This document shows, in pieces, positions 8,129-20,265 of a stretch of 64,000 nt of DNA (positions are counted from its first letter, which is position 1; each line of letters begins with the position of its first letter). The translations under genes and the position numbers were made by a program. The DNA lies in assembly GCA_021776735.1 (NCBI GenBank), contig JAJFFH010000058.1:62001-126000 (forward strand), written 5' to 3'. Origin of the DNA: Planctomycetota bacterium (GTDB lineage Bacteria > Planctomycetota > PLA2). A model generated the notes under the pieces. The model worked only from the letters and a program-made list of their open reading frames with translations. It did no database searches and was not told the origin of the DNA.

Positions 8129-9745
8129 TTGTTTCACAACCACTTAGCACTCCTGGCCACCGTCACCATGGCCACGCATCTTCGCGCGGATGACCAAAAG
8201 ATCCCGGTCGGAGAGCTTCCGACCATCAACGGCACCGTCAAGGACAAGGAGTGGCAGGGTGCCGCGACGCTGGCCCAAGGCGGCTACGAAACCCGAATTC
8301 TGCTCGCCAAAGGGCGGATCCTGTGTATCGCAATCAAGGCTGGCCGCGGATACCGCGGCGAACGAATCGACCTGCACGTTGCCGACGCGCGCGGCGAAAA
8401 CTACGCGATCCACGCTTTTCATCCGGCCTGCGGCATCCCCGGCGTCGAGCGTCTCGTGGTCGCGCCCGTCATGACCCGCCACACATCCTGGAAGCTGCGC
8501 CGAGACGCCCGAATGTCGCCTTCGCTCTCCTGTTTGTTCCGCGCCCGCGTTCTCAAGAGCGCGGACGACTGGTCCGCCGAAATCGCGGTCGATCTGGCCG
8601 CGCTGGACGTCTCCCCGCTGCGACCGATCATGATGCGCCTCGATGTCACCCTGCCGCGCGCCCGGCGGACCGTTACCCTGCTGGGTGGTGGGGCCGCGCC
8701 CGCCGAATGGACCCGGATCCGCGCGCCCTGGAACGCCCACGCCCCGGCCCTGGATATCCCGGAGGAAGACGAGCGGCGCACGTTCGAGCTCGATCTGTTT
8801 CGGGAACTCGCCGCCCGTGCCGGAGGCCGCCCGCCGCGAATCCCGTTGCTCGCACCCGCGCTCGACAAGACCATGAGCAAGAAGCGGATCGCGGCGTTGC
8901 TCAAGCGACTGGACAAGTGCATCGCCGCCGACCCGGACGACCTGTTCGCCGCCCTGACCAAGGCGCGGATCCTGCGCCGCGCGCACCGGTTTGCAAAAGC
9001 CAAGGAGGCCCTCGCGGCGATCCGCAAGCGCCTTCCCCACCTCGACCCGAAGCGCCCGCCGTTTGCCGCGGAGGCGTTCGCGCTGACGATCGCCCAAGGT
9101 GATCTCGATGCGGCCGTCCGTTTCGAAGGGTTGCACCGCGATCAAATGCGGCAGTGGCAACTCCTCCGCGCCGCGTGGCGCCGCGAACGGACCGCACGCG
9201 AAAAAGACAAGGAGCGGGGCGACCTTCCGCGAGTCGTGTTTGAGACCGCGCACGGAAAAATCGTCGTGGTGCTGCACGAGGACGCCGCGCCCAACGCCAC
9301 GGCGCATGTGATCGGGCTGGTCGAATCCGGCGCGCTGAACGGGCGGGCCTTTCACAGTGTTACAGGGGGTCTCGGGGGCGCGGTCCGGGCCAGGGTCCCA
9401 AAGGCCGGCACGAAGACTCCGGAGCGGTTCGCCAAGCTGGTCGGAAAGACCCGACAGCGCGCATGGCGCGGAACCCTGGCCTTGGTTCCCGATAAGAACA
9501 AGACCGGGGTCGGCCGGGATTTATTGTTCACCACCGGTCCGGCGTTTCTGCAACAAAACCTCGTCGCCATCGGCCGGGTAGTCGAGGGCCAACAACACCT
9601 CGACGCACTCGAGATCGGCGATTCGATCCGTTCCGCAAAGGTTCTGAGCAAGCGAGACCACGACTACACGGTCCAGTACGCGGCGATTCCCGAGCCGCCC
9701 GGCAAGACGAAGTCGCCCAAAGAAGAGAAACCGGGGAAGCGTTGA
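8129..9745 (+). CDS. Secreted protein with CBM9/DOMON-like N-terminus and cyclophilin-like C-terminus
   Basis: About 538 residues. After a short hydrophobic leader (LALLATVTMATHLRA), residues 25-200 resemble the carbohydrate-binding/DOMON-like domains that begin with V-GELPTINGTVKDKEW. A charged helical middle part (TPR-like, DLFAALTKARIL) follows. The last about 160 residues resemble peptidyl-prolyl cis-trans isomerases of the cyclophilin family (VVFETAHGKIVVVL, FTTGPAFLQQNLVAIGRVVEG). The start is uncertain: TTG 8129 gives a plausible export signal, and the frame is open from 8027. The next gene overlaps its stop by 4 nt (TTGA), so the two are probably co-translated and exported together. 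Confidence 0.72.
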   Translation: MFHNHLALLATVTMATHLRADDQKIPVGELPTINGTVKDKEWQGAATLAQGGYETRILLAKGRILCIAIKAGRGYRGERIDLHVADARGENYAIHAFHPACGIPGVERLVVAPVMTRHTSWKLRRDARMSPSLSCLFRARVLKSADDWSAEIAVDLAALDVSPLRPIMMRLDVTLPRARRTVTLLGGGAAPAEWTRIRAPWNAHAPALDIPEEDERRTFELDLFRELAARAGGRPPRIPLLAPALDKTMSKKRIAALLKRLDKCIAADPDDLFAALTKARILRRAHRFAKAKEALAAIRKRLPHLDPKRPPFAAEAFALTIAQGDLDAAVRFEGLHRDQMRQWQLLRAAWRRERTAREKDKERGDLPRVVFETAHGKIVVVLHEDAAPNATAHVIGLVESGALNGRAFHSVTGGLGGAVRARVPKAGTKTPERFAKLVGKTRQRAWRGTLALVPDKNKTGVGRDLLFTTGPAFLQQNLVAIGRVVEGQQHLDALEIGDSIRSAKVLSKRDHDYTVQYAAIPEPPGKTKSPKEEKPGKR

Positions 9746-11859
9746 CAGCGCTCCTGTGGTGCACGTTCGCGCTCGATCTCGTCGCGGGCGGGCAGGCCCG
9801 CGCGCGCCTCGAACCCGACGGATCGAGAGCGGCGGCGTTGGCGACCGAGACCCTGCGCCGCCACGTCGTGCTGATGACGGGGGTGGCCGTGGCGCGCGGA
9901 GCGGGTGCGGGCCCGACCGTGCAGTTTGCACGCACCGACTTTGCGGGCTACGAAATCCGCGCGACCAGGAACGGCGTGATCGTCTCCGGCGACGATCCGG
10001 TCCGCGCGGCATACGACCTGCTGAGAAACTGGGGATGCCGATTCGGAAGTGAGCCGCACATACCGAAAAAGACAACGCTGGCGATCCGGCCCGGGAGTTG
10101 GCGACGCGAGCACACGCTGTATCACGAGGCGGACCGGTTCGACCCCTCGTTTCCGACCGAAGGCATCGCCGTCCGTGGGCTCTCTTCCTATCAGCCGCTC
10201 CGCTTCTCCCTCGCCCGCGAACTCGGCCGAAAGATTCGCGTCGCGAGCACGACGTTCGACGATTTCCTGCCGCCCGCATTGTTTCGGGAACATCCCGAGT
10301 GGTTTGCCCGACGCGGCGAGCAGCGCGTGGCGCGCGGCAACTTCGCGCTTGAAAACGCAGCGGCGCGTGCGGAGTACCTCAACCGGGTCGCCGTGTGGCT
10401 GGAGAAACGACCGGAGGTAGAGGTGCTGGGGCTGTGGCCGGAGGTCACGACCGTTTGGGACGACGACGCGCTCGCGCTCGGGGCGCCGGAGGCGTACGCA
10501 CTCTTGTGGCGCGAGGCGGCCGCGCGGTTTCCCGAGCGGCGTTTCGAGATCCTCGCGACCGGGCTGACGCTGCGGCCCCCGGCGGCGGGCGAGCGCGTGC
10601 CCAAGAACGTCGAGATCCGGCTCCGTCCGGGGCGCGACGCCAGCGGACTGCAACCGCTCGCGGCGCAGGAAATCCACGCTGTCGTGCGCGCGTGGGAAGC
10701 GCGCGGCGCCCGCGTCGTGCTCGAGATCGACAGCGCGCCCGACGCTTGGTGCGGCATGCCCTGGCCCTGCCACGAGGCCGTGCGCGGCGACGCCCGGCGC
10801 TTCGACACCGCCATTCTTCGCGGTGGCTCGCGCGCCCTCGCCCGGATCTGGCACGCTCCGGACGCGCCGCTTTCCGCGCACCTGGACAACCGGATGCAGG
10901 AACTGGTCGAGCGCGCGCGCTCCGTGAAGTCGTGGGGCCATCCCGCGGATGCGGCGGACCTGTTCAAGAAGCAGACGGACGGCGATGCTTTTCGGATCGC
11001 CGCGGTCGAGCGGCTGTTTCGACTGGCGCGCAACGCGAAGGGCGAAGAGGGTCGCAGCGCCGCGCACGATCTCTACCTCGCGTACGCCGCCGTGCAAGCC
11101 GCACTACCCGAACGCCACGCCGCCACTTATCGCCGCTACCGCGGGCGCGCCTATCGCGCGCTGATCGAACGCCTCTTGCCGGGCGGGGTCACGCACAAGG
11201 TCGGCCCCGCAAGGATCACCGAAGACTTCGAGAACATCATCGTCGAAACACCGCGGCTCCGCCTCGGCATCGAGCGTCGAACGGCCACCGTGACATCCTT
11301 GCGCCGCAAGCTCGCCAAGGGCTGGTCGAAAGACCTCGCGGGCGACGACGGGCATTTTTTTGCCGTCACCGCCTTGGCCCAGAAAGTCGATCGGGGAGAC
11401 GGCGAAGTCGAAGTCACGTCGCCCGCCACCGGACGGATTCGCGTCGTGTTGCGCGGCCGGCTCAACCGCGCCGGGAGCCGGTTCGACACAACCCTCGAAC
11501 TCGGCGGCGACGGCCTGATTCGCCAGCGGTCGTCGATCACGGTCACTGGCGGCATCGCCTGCGGTTCGCGCTGGACGGGCGGCCCGATGGACCGCTGGAT
11601 CTGTCCCGCCTACGCGATGGAAGGCCGTTTCGCCGCGAACGCGGGCCAGCCCCGCGGCCTGCCCATGCCGCCCCGCACGCTGCTGTACGCCCGCGCCGGC
11701 GAGCGGGGCGTCGGGCTGGCCCTGCGGGTGGGCGCGGCACGGCGCACGATGGTCACGATCGTGCCCGATCCGGCGGCGCTGGCGGTCGTCTCGCGCACCG
11801 AAAAAACTATCGCCATCGAGTGGATCGTCTTCAGCCAACCTGCCGAACTGGGACGATAG
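9742..11859 (+). CDS. DUF4838-type secreted glycoside-hydrolase-like protein
   Basis: A 705-residue protein with a weak N-terminal signal. Residues 60-125 resemble the alpha-glucuronidase-type N-terminal domain (GYEIRAT, GDDPVRAAYDLLRNWGCRF). Residues 170-380 carry the DUF4838 pattern, including FREHPEWFA and LGLWPEVTTVWDDD. A beta-rich C-terminal part follows. TTG 9742 is chosen: GGGGAAG lies just upstream and the codon overlaps the previous stop. Around residue 410-417 the protein contains KKQTDGDAF, encoded by an in-frame copy of the dispersed palindromic repeat. A polysaccharide-related role is inferred from the family; the substrate is unknown. Confidence 0.78.
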   Translation: MTALLWCTFALDLVAGGQARARLEPDGSRAAALATETLRRHVVLMTGVAVARGAGAGPTVQFARTDFAGYEIRATRNGVIVSGDDPVRAAYDLLRNWGCRFGSEPHIPKKTTLAIRPGSWRREHTLYHEADRFDPSFPTEGIAVRGLSSYQPLRFSLARELGRKIRVASTTFDDFLPPALFREHPEWFARRGEQRVARGNFALENAAARAEYLNRVAVWLEKRPEVEVLGLWPEVTTVWDDDALALGAPEAYALLWREAAARFPERRFEILATGLTLRPPAAGERVPKNVEIRLRPGRDASGLQPLAAQEIHAVVRAWEARGARVVLEIDSAPDAWCGMPWPCHEAVRGDARRFDTAILRGGSRALARIWHAPDAPLSAHLDNRMQELVERARSVKSWGHPADAADLFKKQTDGDAFRIAAVERLFRLARNAKGEEGRSAAHDLYLAYAAVQAALPERHAATYRRYRGRAYRALIERLLPGGVTHKVGPARITEDFENIIVETPRLRLGIERRTATVTSLRRKLAKGWSKDLAGDDGHFFAVTALAQKVDRGDGEVEVTSPATGRIRVVLRGRLNRAGSRFDTTLELGGDGLIRQRSSITVTGGIACGSRWTGGPMDRWICPAYAMEGRFAANAGQPRGLPMPPRTLLYARAGERGVGLALRVGAARRTMVTIVPDPAALAVVSRTEKTIAIEWIVFSQPAELGR
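10969..10987 (+). repeat. Dispersed palindromic repeat inside the DUF4838 gene
   Basis: AAGCAGACGGACGGCGATG lies in frame and encodes KQTDGDA. The following bases, ATCGCCGCGGTC (from about 10996), partly complement the arm, so a hairpin can form within the coding sequence. Confidence 0.7.
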
Positions 11860-11939
11860 CGATCCCTGAAAAAAGCAACGACCCCGCCGCGCCGTAGCGC
11901 TGAGGCGCGAAGGCGGGACAGCGATGTTCGGCGAAGGCG

Positions 11940-12784
11940 CTACGCGGATCCGGCCGCCACCAACTCCGCGTACTTGTCGGGGTGGGTCAGCGAAGCGAGA
12001 TGGCCGACGTCGTCCCACCACACCACGCGCGCGTCGTCGCGCACTGCGCAGAGATCGCGAAAGAAACGGCGCGGCACGACGCGGTCGAGGCTGCCGTGCG
12101 CGATCGTCAGGGGAACCTCGATGCGGCGCACCTTCTCCGTGAGGTCCATGCCCTGGATCATTCGGGCGCGGCGCATGAGCGATCGAAACGGAGTCTTGGC
12201 CGACCAGTCGATCATGAGCGGAACGAGTTCCGGCGCGAGTCGCGCGACGACTTTCACTTCCGGCCCGTTGCCTACGCGCCACGCGAAGTAGCGCGCACCC
12301 AGCCGGGCGGGAATCGCCCGCGACATCGCCAGCACGAGGCGATCGAGGCCGCGAAGCGAGAAGCCCAGGAACGCCCCCTGCACCACGACGGCGGACACGC
12401 GCGGATCCCGACGCGCGGCATAGGCAAGCGCGATCGTGCCCCCGAAGCTCGTACCGACCAACGTCACGTTGCTCAGATCGAGCGCTTCGAGCAGGGCGGC
12501 CACGTCGTCAAGCAGGTTCTCGTGGGTCATCGCCGAGTCGGGGATGTCGTGGCCGCGCAACGGCGGTACGACGACGCGGTGCGACGAGGCCAGTAGCGGG
12601 GCCGCTCGAAAGAAGATCCGCCGGCCGGACGCAATGCCGTGGAGGAGAACGACCGGTGGTCCGTCGCCGAGATCCCAGATCTGTGCGGCACCGAACGGCA
12701 ACGCCACTTCGCGATACGGCACGGCGCCGACGAAGTCCGCAAACTCGTCCACGAGCGAGACGCCGGGCTCCACGGGCGTTGCGG

Positions 12785-12788
<4 letters not shown>
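11940..12788 (-). CDS. Alpha/beta-fold hydrolase
   Basis: 282 residues. The alpha/beta hydrolase landmarks are all present: oxyanion motif LLHGIASG, nucleophile elbow GTSFGG, acid region HGSLDRVVP and catalytic His in [10 protein letters not shown]. No signal peptide is visible, so it is probably cytoplasmic. GTG 12788 overlaps the carB stop by 4 nt (GTGA), which sets the start and implies coupling; the longer open frame upstream is the carB sequence in another frame. The substrate cannot be deduced. Confidence 0.9.
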
Positions 12789-16030
<3,242 letters not shown>

Positions 16031-16087
16031 GAAGCGGCCGGGGCGAATGTTACCGCCCGCCAAAAACGATTTGGCGCCTCACCGCGC

Positions 16088-17050
16088 CTAACCCGCGTCG
16101 CCGCCGGGCTTTTTCTTTCTCGGGCGCCGGCGGCGGCGGCGCTTCGGCTTTCCTTCGCCGCCGGAACCCTCACCGCCGCCTGCCGGCGACCGGCCCTCGC
16201 CACCTCCGGAGCCCCGCCGCCGCGGCGGCCCGGAAGCATCGCCGTCCGTACGCCGACGCCCTCTCCGCCGCCCGCGCCGGGGCGACCTCTTCGTCTTCTC
16301 AAGCTCGACGCCGTCGACCACCGAGCTGGCCACGTTGCCGGTCTCGGCCACAACCTCGCGCGCACGCTCCACGGCCGTCTTGATCCCGAGCCGCGCGCGC
16401 TCCTGGGCCTTGGCCTCGCGGCTCGCATCCTCGCGCTCCTTGCGCAGTTGCTCGCGACGCCGGCGCTGCTCGAAGAGCTGCTCCTTCTCCCGAAGGTACT
16501 TTTCCTCGTCGAAGCCACCGGCGTTCTCGTCGTCGGCGAAGTCCGCGTACGCCGCCTCACGCTCGTCGCAGAGCGCCTCGTACGCGTTTTTCTCCGGCGC
16601 CAGAGCGAGAATCCGGTGGTGATAGGAGCGCGACAGGTAGTCCTGCATCAGCCGCCCGCGCAGCTCCTCGAACTCGCGTTCGTCGAGAATCTCGGGCTTG
16701 GCGGAATCTGAAGTGGGGTCAGGGGGGGCGGGGGCAGGGACTTCAACGTGCTCAGCGTCCGGGGTCTCGCTCACTTCGTCGGGTTCGGGCCGCCCGTCGG
16801 GTTCGCTCGGCCCGTCGGCCTCGTTCAGTTCGTCCGGCCAAGGCTCGAAATGGCGGCATCCAAGCCCCATCTCGACGGGACAGTCGAGCATGTGGACGAG
16901 CCCGCCCGGGCACGAGCAGACCGACGACGGCTCGATGTCGCCGCCCACGCGGCGCATGAGAATCTGGTGCGTGCACAGGCCGGATTCCGGGTCCGACTCC
17001 TGGGTCGGAGCCGCGGTGCCCTGCTCGTCGGGGTGGTCTTCGAACGCCAT
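16088..17050 (-). CDS. Uncharacterised Cys-rich/acidic-basic protein
   Basis: 320 residues, not recognised. Residues 20-70 contain five Cys (GLCTHQIL, SVCSCPGG, MLDCPVEMGLGC) suggestive of a small metal-binding module. An acidic Pro/Glu-rich linker follows, then a charged helical region (EKEQLFEQRRRREQLRK), and a very basic Arg/Lys/Gly tail typical of nucleic-acid-binding proteins. The tail contains RRRTDGDAS, encoded by a copy of the dispersed repeat. It lies 57 bp upstream of carB in the same direction. A nucleic-acid-associated role is only a guess. Confidence 0.75.
   Translation of the reverse strand: MAFEDHPDEQGTAAPTQESDPESGLCTHQILMRRVGGDIEPSSVCSCPGGLVHMLDCPVEMGLGCRHFEPWPDELNEADGPSEPDGRPEPDEVSETPDAEHVEVPAPAPPDPTSDSAKPEILDEREFEELRGRLMQDYLSRSYHHRILALAPEKNAYEALCDEREAAYADFADDENAGGFDEEKYLREKEQLFEQRRRREQLRKEREDASREAKAQERARLGIKTAVERAREVVAETGNVASSVVDGVELEKTKRSPRRGRRRGRRRTDGDASGPPRRRGSGGGEGRSPAGGGEGSGGEGKPKRRRRRRPRKKKPGGDAG
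16237..16249 (-). repeat. Dispersed palindromic repeat inside the Cys-rich/basic protein gene
   Basis: CATCGCCGTCCGT on the plus strand, followed by ACGCC; read on the minus strand in frame as RTDGDA. It lies in the low-complexity Arg-rich tail. Confidence 0.65.
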
Positions 17051-17107
17051 CGGTGGGGATTCTAGCGGAATTGCGCGGGTAGCACCGCCATGCTAGGGTC
17101 GCCGCCC

Positions 17108-17827
17108 ATGGTGGAACAGGCTGCTACTCCCGGCTCCGATGAGCCCACCCACGTTATCGTCCGCTCCTACCCCAAGGTCGTGTACCTGTACCTGACCTGG
17201 CTGGGATCATTCGTCTGCGGGCTTCTGCAGCCCGCGGGAGCCCTTTCGGCAAGCGGCGAGTTTTCTGTGCCCGCGGAACAGAGTTCGAACATCGCGCGCA
17301 TCTGGATGCTGATCTTCGTGATCAACATTCTGGTGATTTCGTTCGAGTTTTCGCGAATTCGCTCGGTCGCGATCACGTTCCTCGTCGTCGCCGTCATCTT
17401 CGCCGGCGCCCACTACGGTTTTCTAGACACGGTCCTTGGATTCCTCGGCGGCCTCAACATCTACCTGAACAAGATCTTCTACTTCACGGTCGCCGCGGTC
17501 TTCTCGATCATCTACCTGCTGGTCTTCATCAACTCGCGCTTCTCGTACTGGGAAATCCAGCCCAACGAGATTCTGCACCACCACGGCTTCCTCGGCGACA
17601 CCAACCGCTACCCGACGCGCGGACTGCGCATGAAAAAAGAGATCTCGGACGTGCTCGAGTTCGCCCTGCTTCGCGCGGGCACGCTCGTGCTCGATCCCCA
17701 GGGCGAGGCGCGACCGATCGTGCTCGACAACGTGATCAACCTGCCCAGCATCGAGGACAAGATCCAGCGGCTGCTCGGGACCATGAAGGTCCGGATTGAT
17801 ACCGGGCAAGTCGGCGGCACGGACTAG
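17108..17827 (+). CDS. Inner-membrane protein with C-terminal PH-like domain
   Basis: 239 residues from ATG 17108 (245 from ATG 17090). The N-terminal half has about four hydrophobic helices (VYLYLTWLGSFVCGLL; WMLIFVINILVI; SVAITFLVVAVIFAGA; TVAAVFSIIYLLVFI). The C-terminal 90 residues are soluble and resemble a bacterial PH-like fold (YWEIQPNEILHHHGFLGD...GTLVLDPQGEA). It is divergently transcribed from the Cys-rich protein gene, with under 60 bp between them. Function is unknown. Confidence 0.82.
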   Translation: MVEQAATPGSDEPTHVIVRSYPKVVYLYLTWLGSFVCGLLQPAGALSASGEFSVPAEQSSNIARIWMLIFVINILVISFEFSRIRSVAITFLVVAVIFAGAHYGFLDTVLGFLGGLNIYLNKIFYFTVAAVFSIIYLLVFINSRFSYWEIQPNEILHHHGFLGDTNRYPTRGLRMKKEISDVLEFALLRAGTLVLDPQGEARPIVLDNVINLPSIEDKIQRLLGTMKVRIDTGQVGGTD

Positions 17828-17875
17828 GCAAAACTCGCCTACGGCGACTTTTGTTAGCAGGAGGATCCTCCGAGG

Positions 17876-17927
17876 TAGCGGACGGACGGCGATGTTTGGG
17901 CGACCGGTCTTGATATCGCCACCGCTA
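17876..17927. repeat. Dispersed palindromic repeat, degenerate inverted pair
   Basis: The left arm carries the exact core at 17882-17894 within TAGCGGACGGACGGCGATG. The right arm ATATCGCCACCGCTA (17913-17927) is a shortened complement. The right arm includes the TAG stop of the HEAT-VWA gene. A perfect palindrome GGAGGATCCTCC lies just upstream at 17860-17871. Confidence 0.65.
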
Positions 17928-19511
17928 ACGGAGTTCTCGGGACGTTCCGCGGTTCTCCTGGGCCAACCGTCTTAGGAAATCAGCGGCGGTGTCTTCGTCC
18001 TCGGCGAGGTCCGTGGTGGCGGCGCCATCGAGCAGAGCGATGGTGTGGATGCGAATCGCGCGCTTCGCGTTGGCGCGCTGCACCTCGGCGAGGATTTGCT
18101 CCGCGCGCTCGTACGTCTTGCCCTTCCACAGGCAGCGGTAGGGCCGCCCGTCGCTCAGGAGCACGATCGTGTCCGGCTTGAAGCTGCTCTCGAACGCGGC
18201 CATGAGCGCGCCGTAGGTATTGGTCGTACCGGCGGGCTTGAGGCGCGCCAGCCACGCCACGGCCTTGTTCGCGAACGCCGACGTCTCCCACGCAGCGGGC
18301 TTCGTCCTGCCCGGGAACTCGCGCAGGCCCGCGGAAAACCCGATGACGCGAAAGCGCGCGTGGGAATCGAGGGCGCGAATCGCCTTGCCGAACTGGGCGG
18401 CGGCACGGCGCAGGCGCGTGCGGCCGCGCACGTCAGCCTGGGCCATCGAGCCCGAGGTATCGATCAGAAACAGCACCCGCCGGGTACGGAATCCGACGCC
18501 GAAGAAGTACACGCGTTCGCTGTCCTGCGCCTGCGGTCGCTTCCCCTTGTCGCCGTCTTGTTGCGCGGCCCACCACTGGCGCCACAGACCCTCATCGCGA
18601 CCGAAGTCCTTCTTCGTCAAGGCCACGAGGTGCTCGGCGATGTCGAGGCGCAGCACCTCGTCCTTCTCGCGCGCGAGCTGGTCGATGAGGCGGGGCACGG
18701 CTTCCTTCGGGGGCCGCTTCGCCAAGGCATCGATGGCCGCGCGGCGAACCATGGCTTCGCTGTCGCGCAGCATCCGGTCCGCCAAGTAGACCGGCAGATG
18801 CGGATTGCCGGCCGCAGCGGCGCGCACGTCGGCAACCGGATCCTCCGCGGCTTTTTCGAAGACGGGATCCCAATGGCCCAGTCCGCCCAGCGCTTTTAGC
18901 GCCGCGACTCGTACGGACGGGCGCGGCGAGCGTGCGAGTGTCAGAATCTCGGGAACGACCGCCCGGGCTTGCGCCCGGGCGAGACCGCGCAGGGTGGCCG
19001 CGATTGCGCGGTATCGGACCGGGCCCGCGGCCCGAAGCACCGCGGTCCACTTGCGGGTCGCCGCGGGCTGCAGCACATGCCGCGAGATCCACGCGAGATC
19101 GTCCGCACGCTTCAGACGCGCCACCGCGTCCGGCAACACCCAGTCGAGATGCTCGAACGGCCCCTGCCGCGCGGCCGGTCCAAACAGGGCGCGATACAGG
19201 GCGTGGAGCGCCGGAGCCGTACCCACCTCGCCGATTGCGCGGGCCGCGGCAGCGCGTACGCCGTACGCGCGATCCGTGGTGACGATTTCCGCCAACAGCT
19301 TCCCGGCACCCACGCGGGAAGGGCCCTTCCACGGAATATGGCCCAGCTCCCGGATGACGGTCCGGCGCTGCCGCACCGACGCGACCGCCTGGCTGGACGC
19401 CAGATCGCGATAGAGAACGCGGAGGTCCTTCACGCGGCCATTCAGGAACTGCGTGTCCGCGTCCGGCGCAAGCGCGAAAAGGGCGAGAAGCGAGCCGATA
19501 ACGCCTATCAC
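17925..19511 (-). CDS. Secreted HEAT-repeat protein with C-terminal von Willebrand A domain
   Basis: 528 residues. A hydrophobic start (MIGVIGSLLALFALA) suggests export. Residues about 70-300 are HEAT/PBS-lyase-like helical repeats (VRAAAARAIGEVG, VRVAALKALGGLG, VRRAAIDALAKR). Residues about 345-510 form a VWA domain with an intact MIDAS (DTSGSM at 351-356), downstream TTNTYGAL and LLSDGRP. Such HEAT-VWA proteins are frequent in Planctomycetota-like genomes and are thought to mediate protein interactions at the envelope. GTG 19511 shares a base with the stop of the upstream phosphatase gene (TAGTG). The stop codon lies inside a repeat hairpin arm. Confidence 0.9.
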   Translation of the reverse strand: MIGVIGSLLALFALAPDADTQFLNGRVKDLRVLYRDLASSQAVASVRQRRTVIRELGHIPWKGPSRVGAGKLLAEIVTTDRAYGVRAAAARAIGEVGTAPALHALYRALFGPAARQGPFEHLDWVLPDAVARLKRADDLAWISRHVLQPAATRKWTAVLRAAGPVRYRAIAATLRGLARAQARAVVPEILTLARSPRPSVRVAALKALGGLGHWDPVFEKAAEDPVADVRAAAAGNPHLPVYLADRMLRDSEAMVRRAAIDALAKRPPKEAVPRLIDQLAREKDEVLRLDIAEHLVALTKKDFGRDEGLWRQWWAAQQDGDKGKRPQAQDSERVYFFGVGFRTRRVLFLIDTSGSMAQADVRGRTRLRRAAAQFGKAIRALDSHARFRVIGFSAGLREFPGRTKPAAWETSAFANKAVAWLARLKPAGTTNTYGALMAAFESSFKPDTIVLLSDGRPYRCLWKGKTYERAEQILAEVQRANAKRAIRIHTIALLDGAATTDLAEDEDTAADFLRRLAQENRGTSRELR

Positions 19512-20149
19512 TACGAATCGGAACGCATGCCGGACGGCAGGTGTTCCACATCACCCACGGTTTCCGCCGTCCATTTGCCGCCCGCCGCGGCCCGACCGGA
19601 ACGAGCGGGCTCATAATGCAGCACGCTGTACGACGCCTGCGGCTGCGGGATGTCCCAGACCCCCTTTGTCGGGCGGCCCGTCGCCCGGGCGATAATGACG
19701 CGGTTGATCGCCTTGTGGGCGCACGCGACGACCGTTTCGGCCTCTTCCGATTCCCACCGCGCCAGCATGCGGCCGGCACGTTCCCACAGGTCGTCGAACG
19801 CCTCGCCGCCGGGCAGGACCAATCCGGACGGATCGTCGTACCACTGCTTCACGAGCTTGCCCCAGCGCCGGCGGATCTCTTCCGGCTCGTGGCCCTCCCA
19901 ATGGCCGCGGTCGATCTCGATCAGGTCCTCGACGATGGTCGGTTCGTGGCCGAGCCCCTGCGCGGTTTCGATCGCTCGCGTCAGCGGGCTCGCGAACGCA
20001 CGATCGAACCGGTAGTCCTCGAGTTCCATGCGCAGGTGCGCGACCTGTTTGCGACCGGTGGCGCTGAGCCGCACGTCCTTGTGGCCCTGGCAATAGCCGC
20101 TCTCGTTCCACGAGGTCGCGCCGTGGCGCACGAGTACGAGCGTCTCCAT
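19511..20149 (-). CDS. Histidine phosphatase (phosphoglycerate-mutase-like) family protein
   Basis: 212 residues. The catalytic RHG motif is at residues 8-10 (LVLVRHGATSWNESG). SPLTRAIETA and the second catalytic His region (VVACAHKAINRVI) are also present. This is the GpmB/CobC-like branch; the substrate is unknown. ATG 20149 is chosen because RHG then falls at its usual place, and the upstream codons are unlike the family. It is followed without a gap by the HEAT-VWA gene. Confidence 0.92.
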   Translation of the reverse strand: METLVLVRHGATSWNESGYCQGHKDVRLSATGRKQVAHLRMELEDYRFDRAFASPLTRAIETAQGLGHEPTIVEDLIEIDRGHWEGHEPEEIRRRWGKLVKQWYDDPSGLVLPGGEAFDDLWERAGRMLARWESEEAETVVACAHKAINRVIIARATGRPTKGVWDIPQPQASYSVLHYEPARSGRAAAGGKWTAETVGDVEHLPSGMRSDS

Positions 20150-20182
20150 TGCCTGCAGGGTACCCCCCGCACCGCCGCCCAC

Positions 20183-20215
20183 GAAAAAGGGGCCCGCCTG
20201 GCCAGGCGGACCCCT
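20183..20215 (-). terminator. Rho-independent terminator downstream of porin 1
   Basis: AGGGG-C-CCGCCTGG pairs with CCAGGCGG-A-CCCCT (20188-20215). It is preceded by AAAAA (20184-20188), which is a U-tract on the minus strand. It closes the three-porin region. Confidence 0.8.
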
Positions 20216-20265
20216 GGAGATCGCTTCCGCGTCAACCCCTCAGGCAAAGAGCCAAAAGGCAGGAG

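Noticed and set aside
10164-10176. Exact CATCGCCGTCCGT in the DUF4838 gene
   Set aside because: It is read as GIAVRG without the flanking arm sequence of the repeat family, so it may be chance; not counted as a firm copy.
11917-11935. GGGACAGCGATGTTCGGCG near the end of the DUF4838 gene
   Set aside because: Resembles the repeat core only loosely (ACAGCGATG for ACGGCGATG) and lacks the arms.
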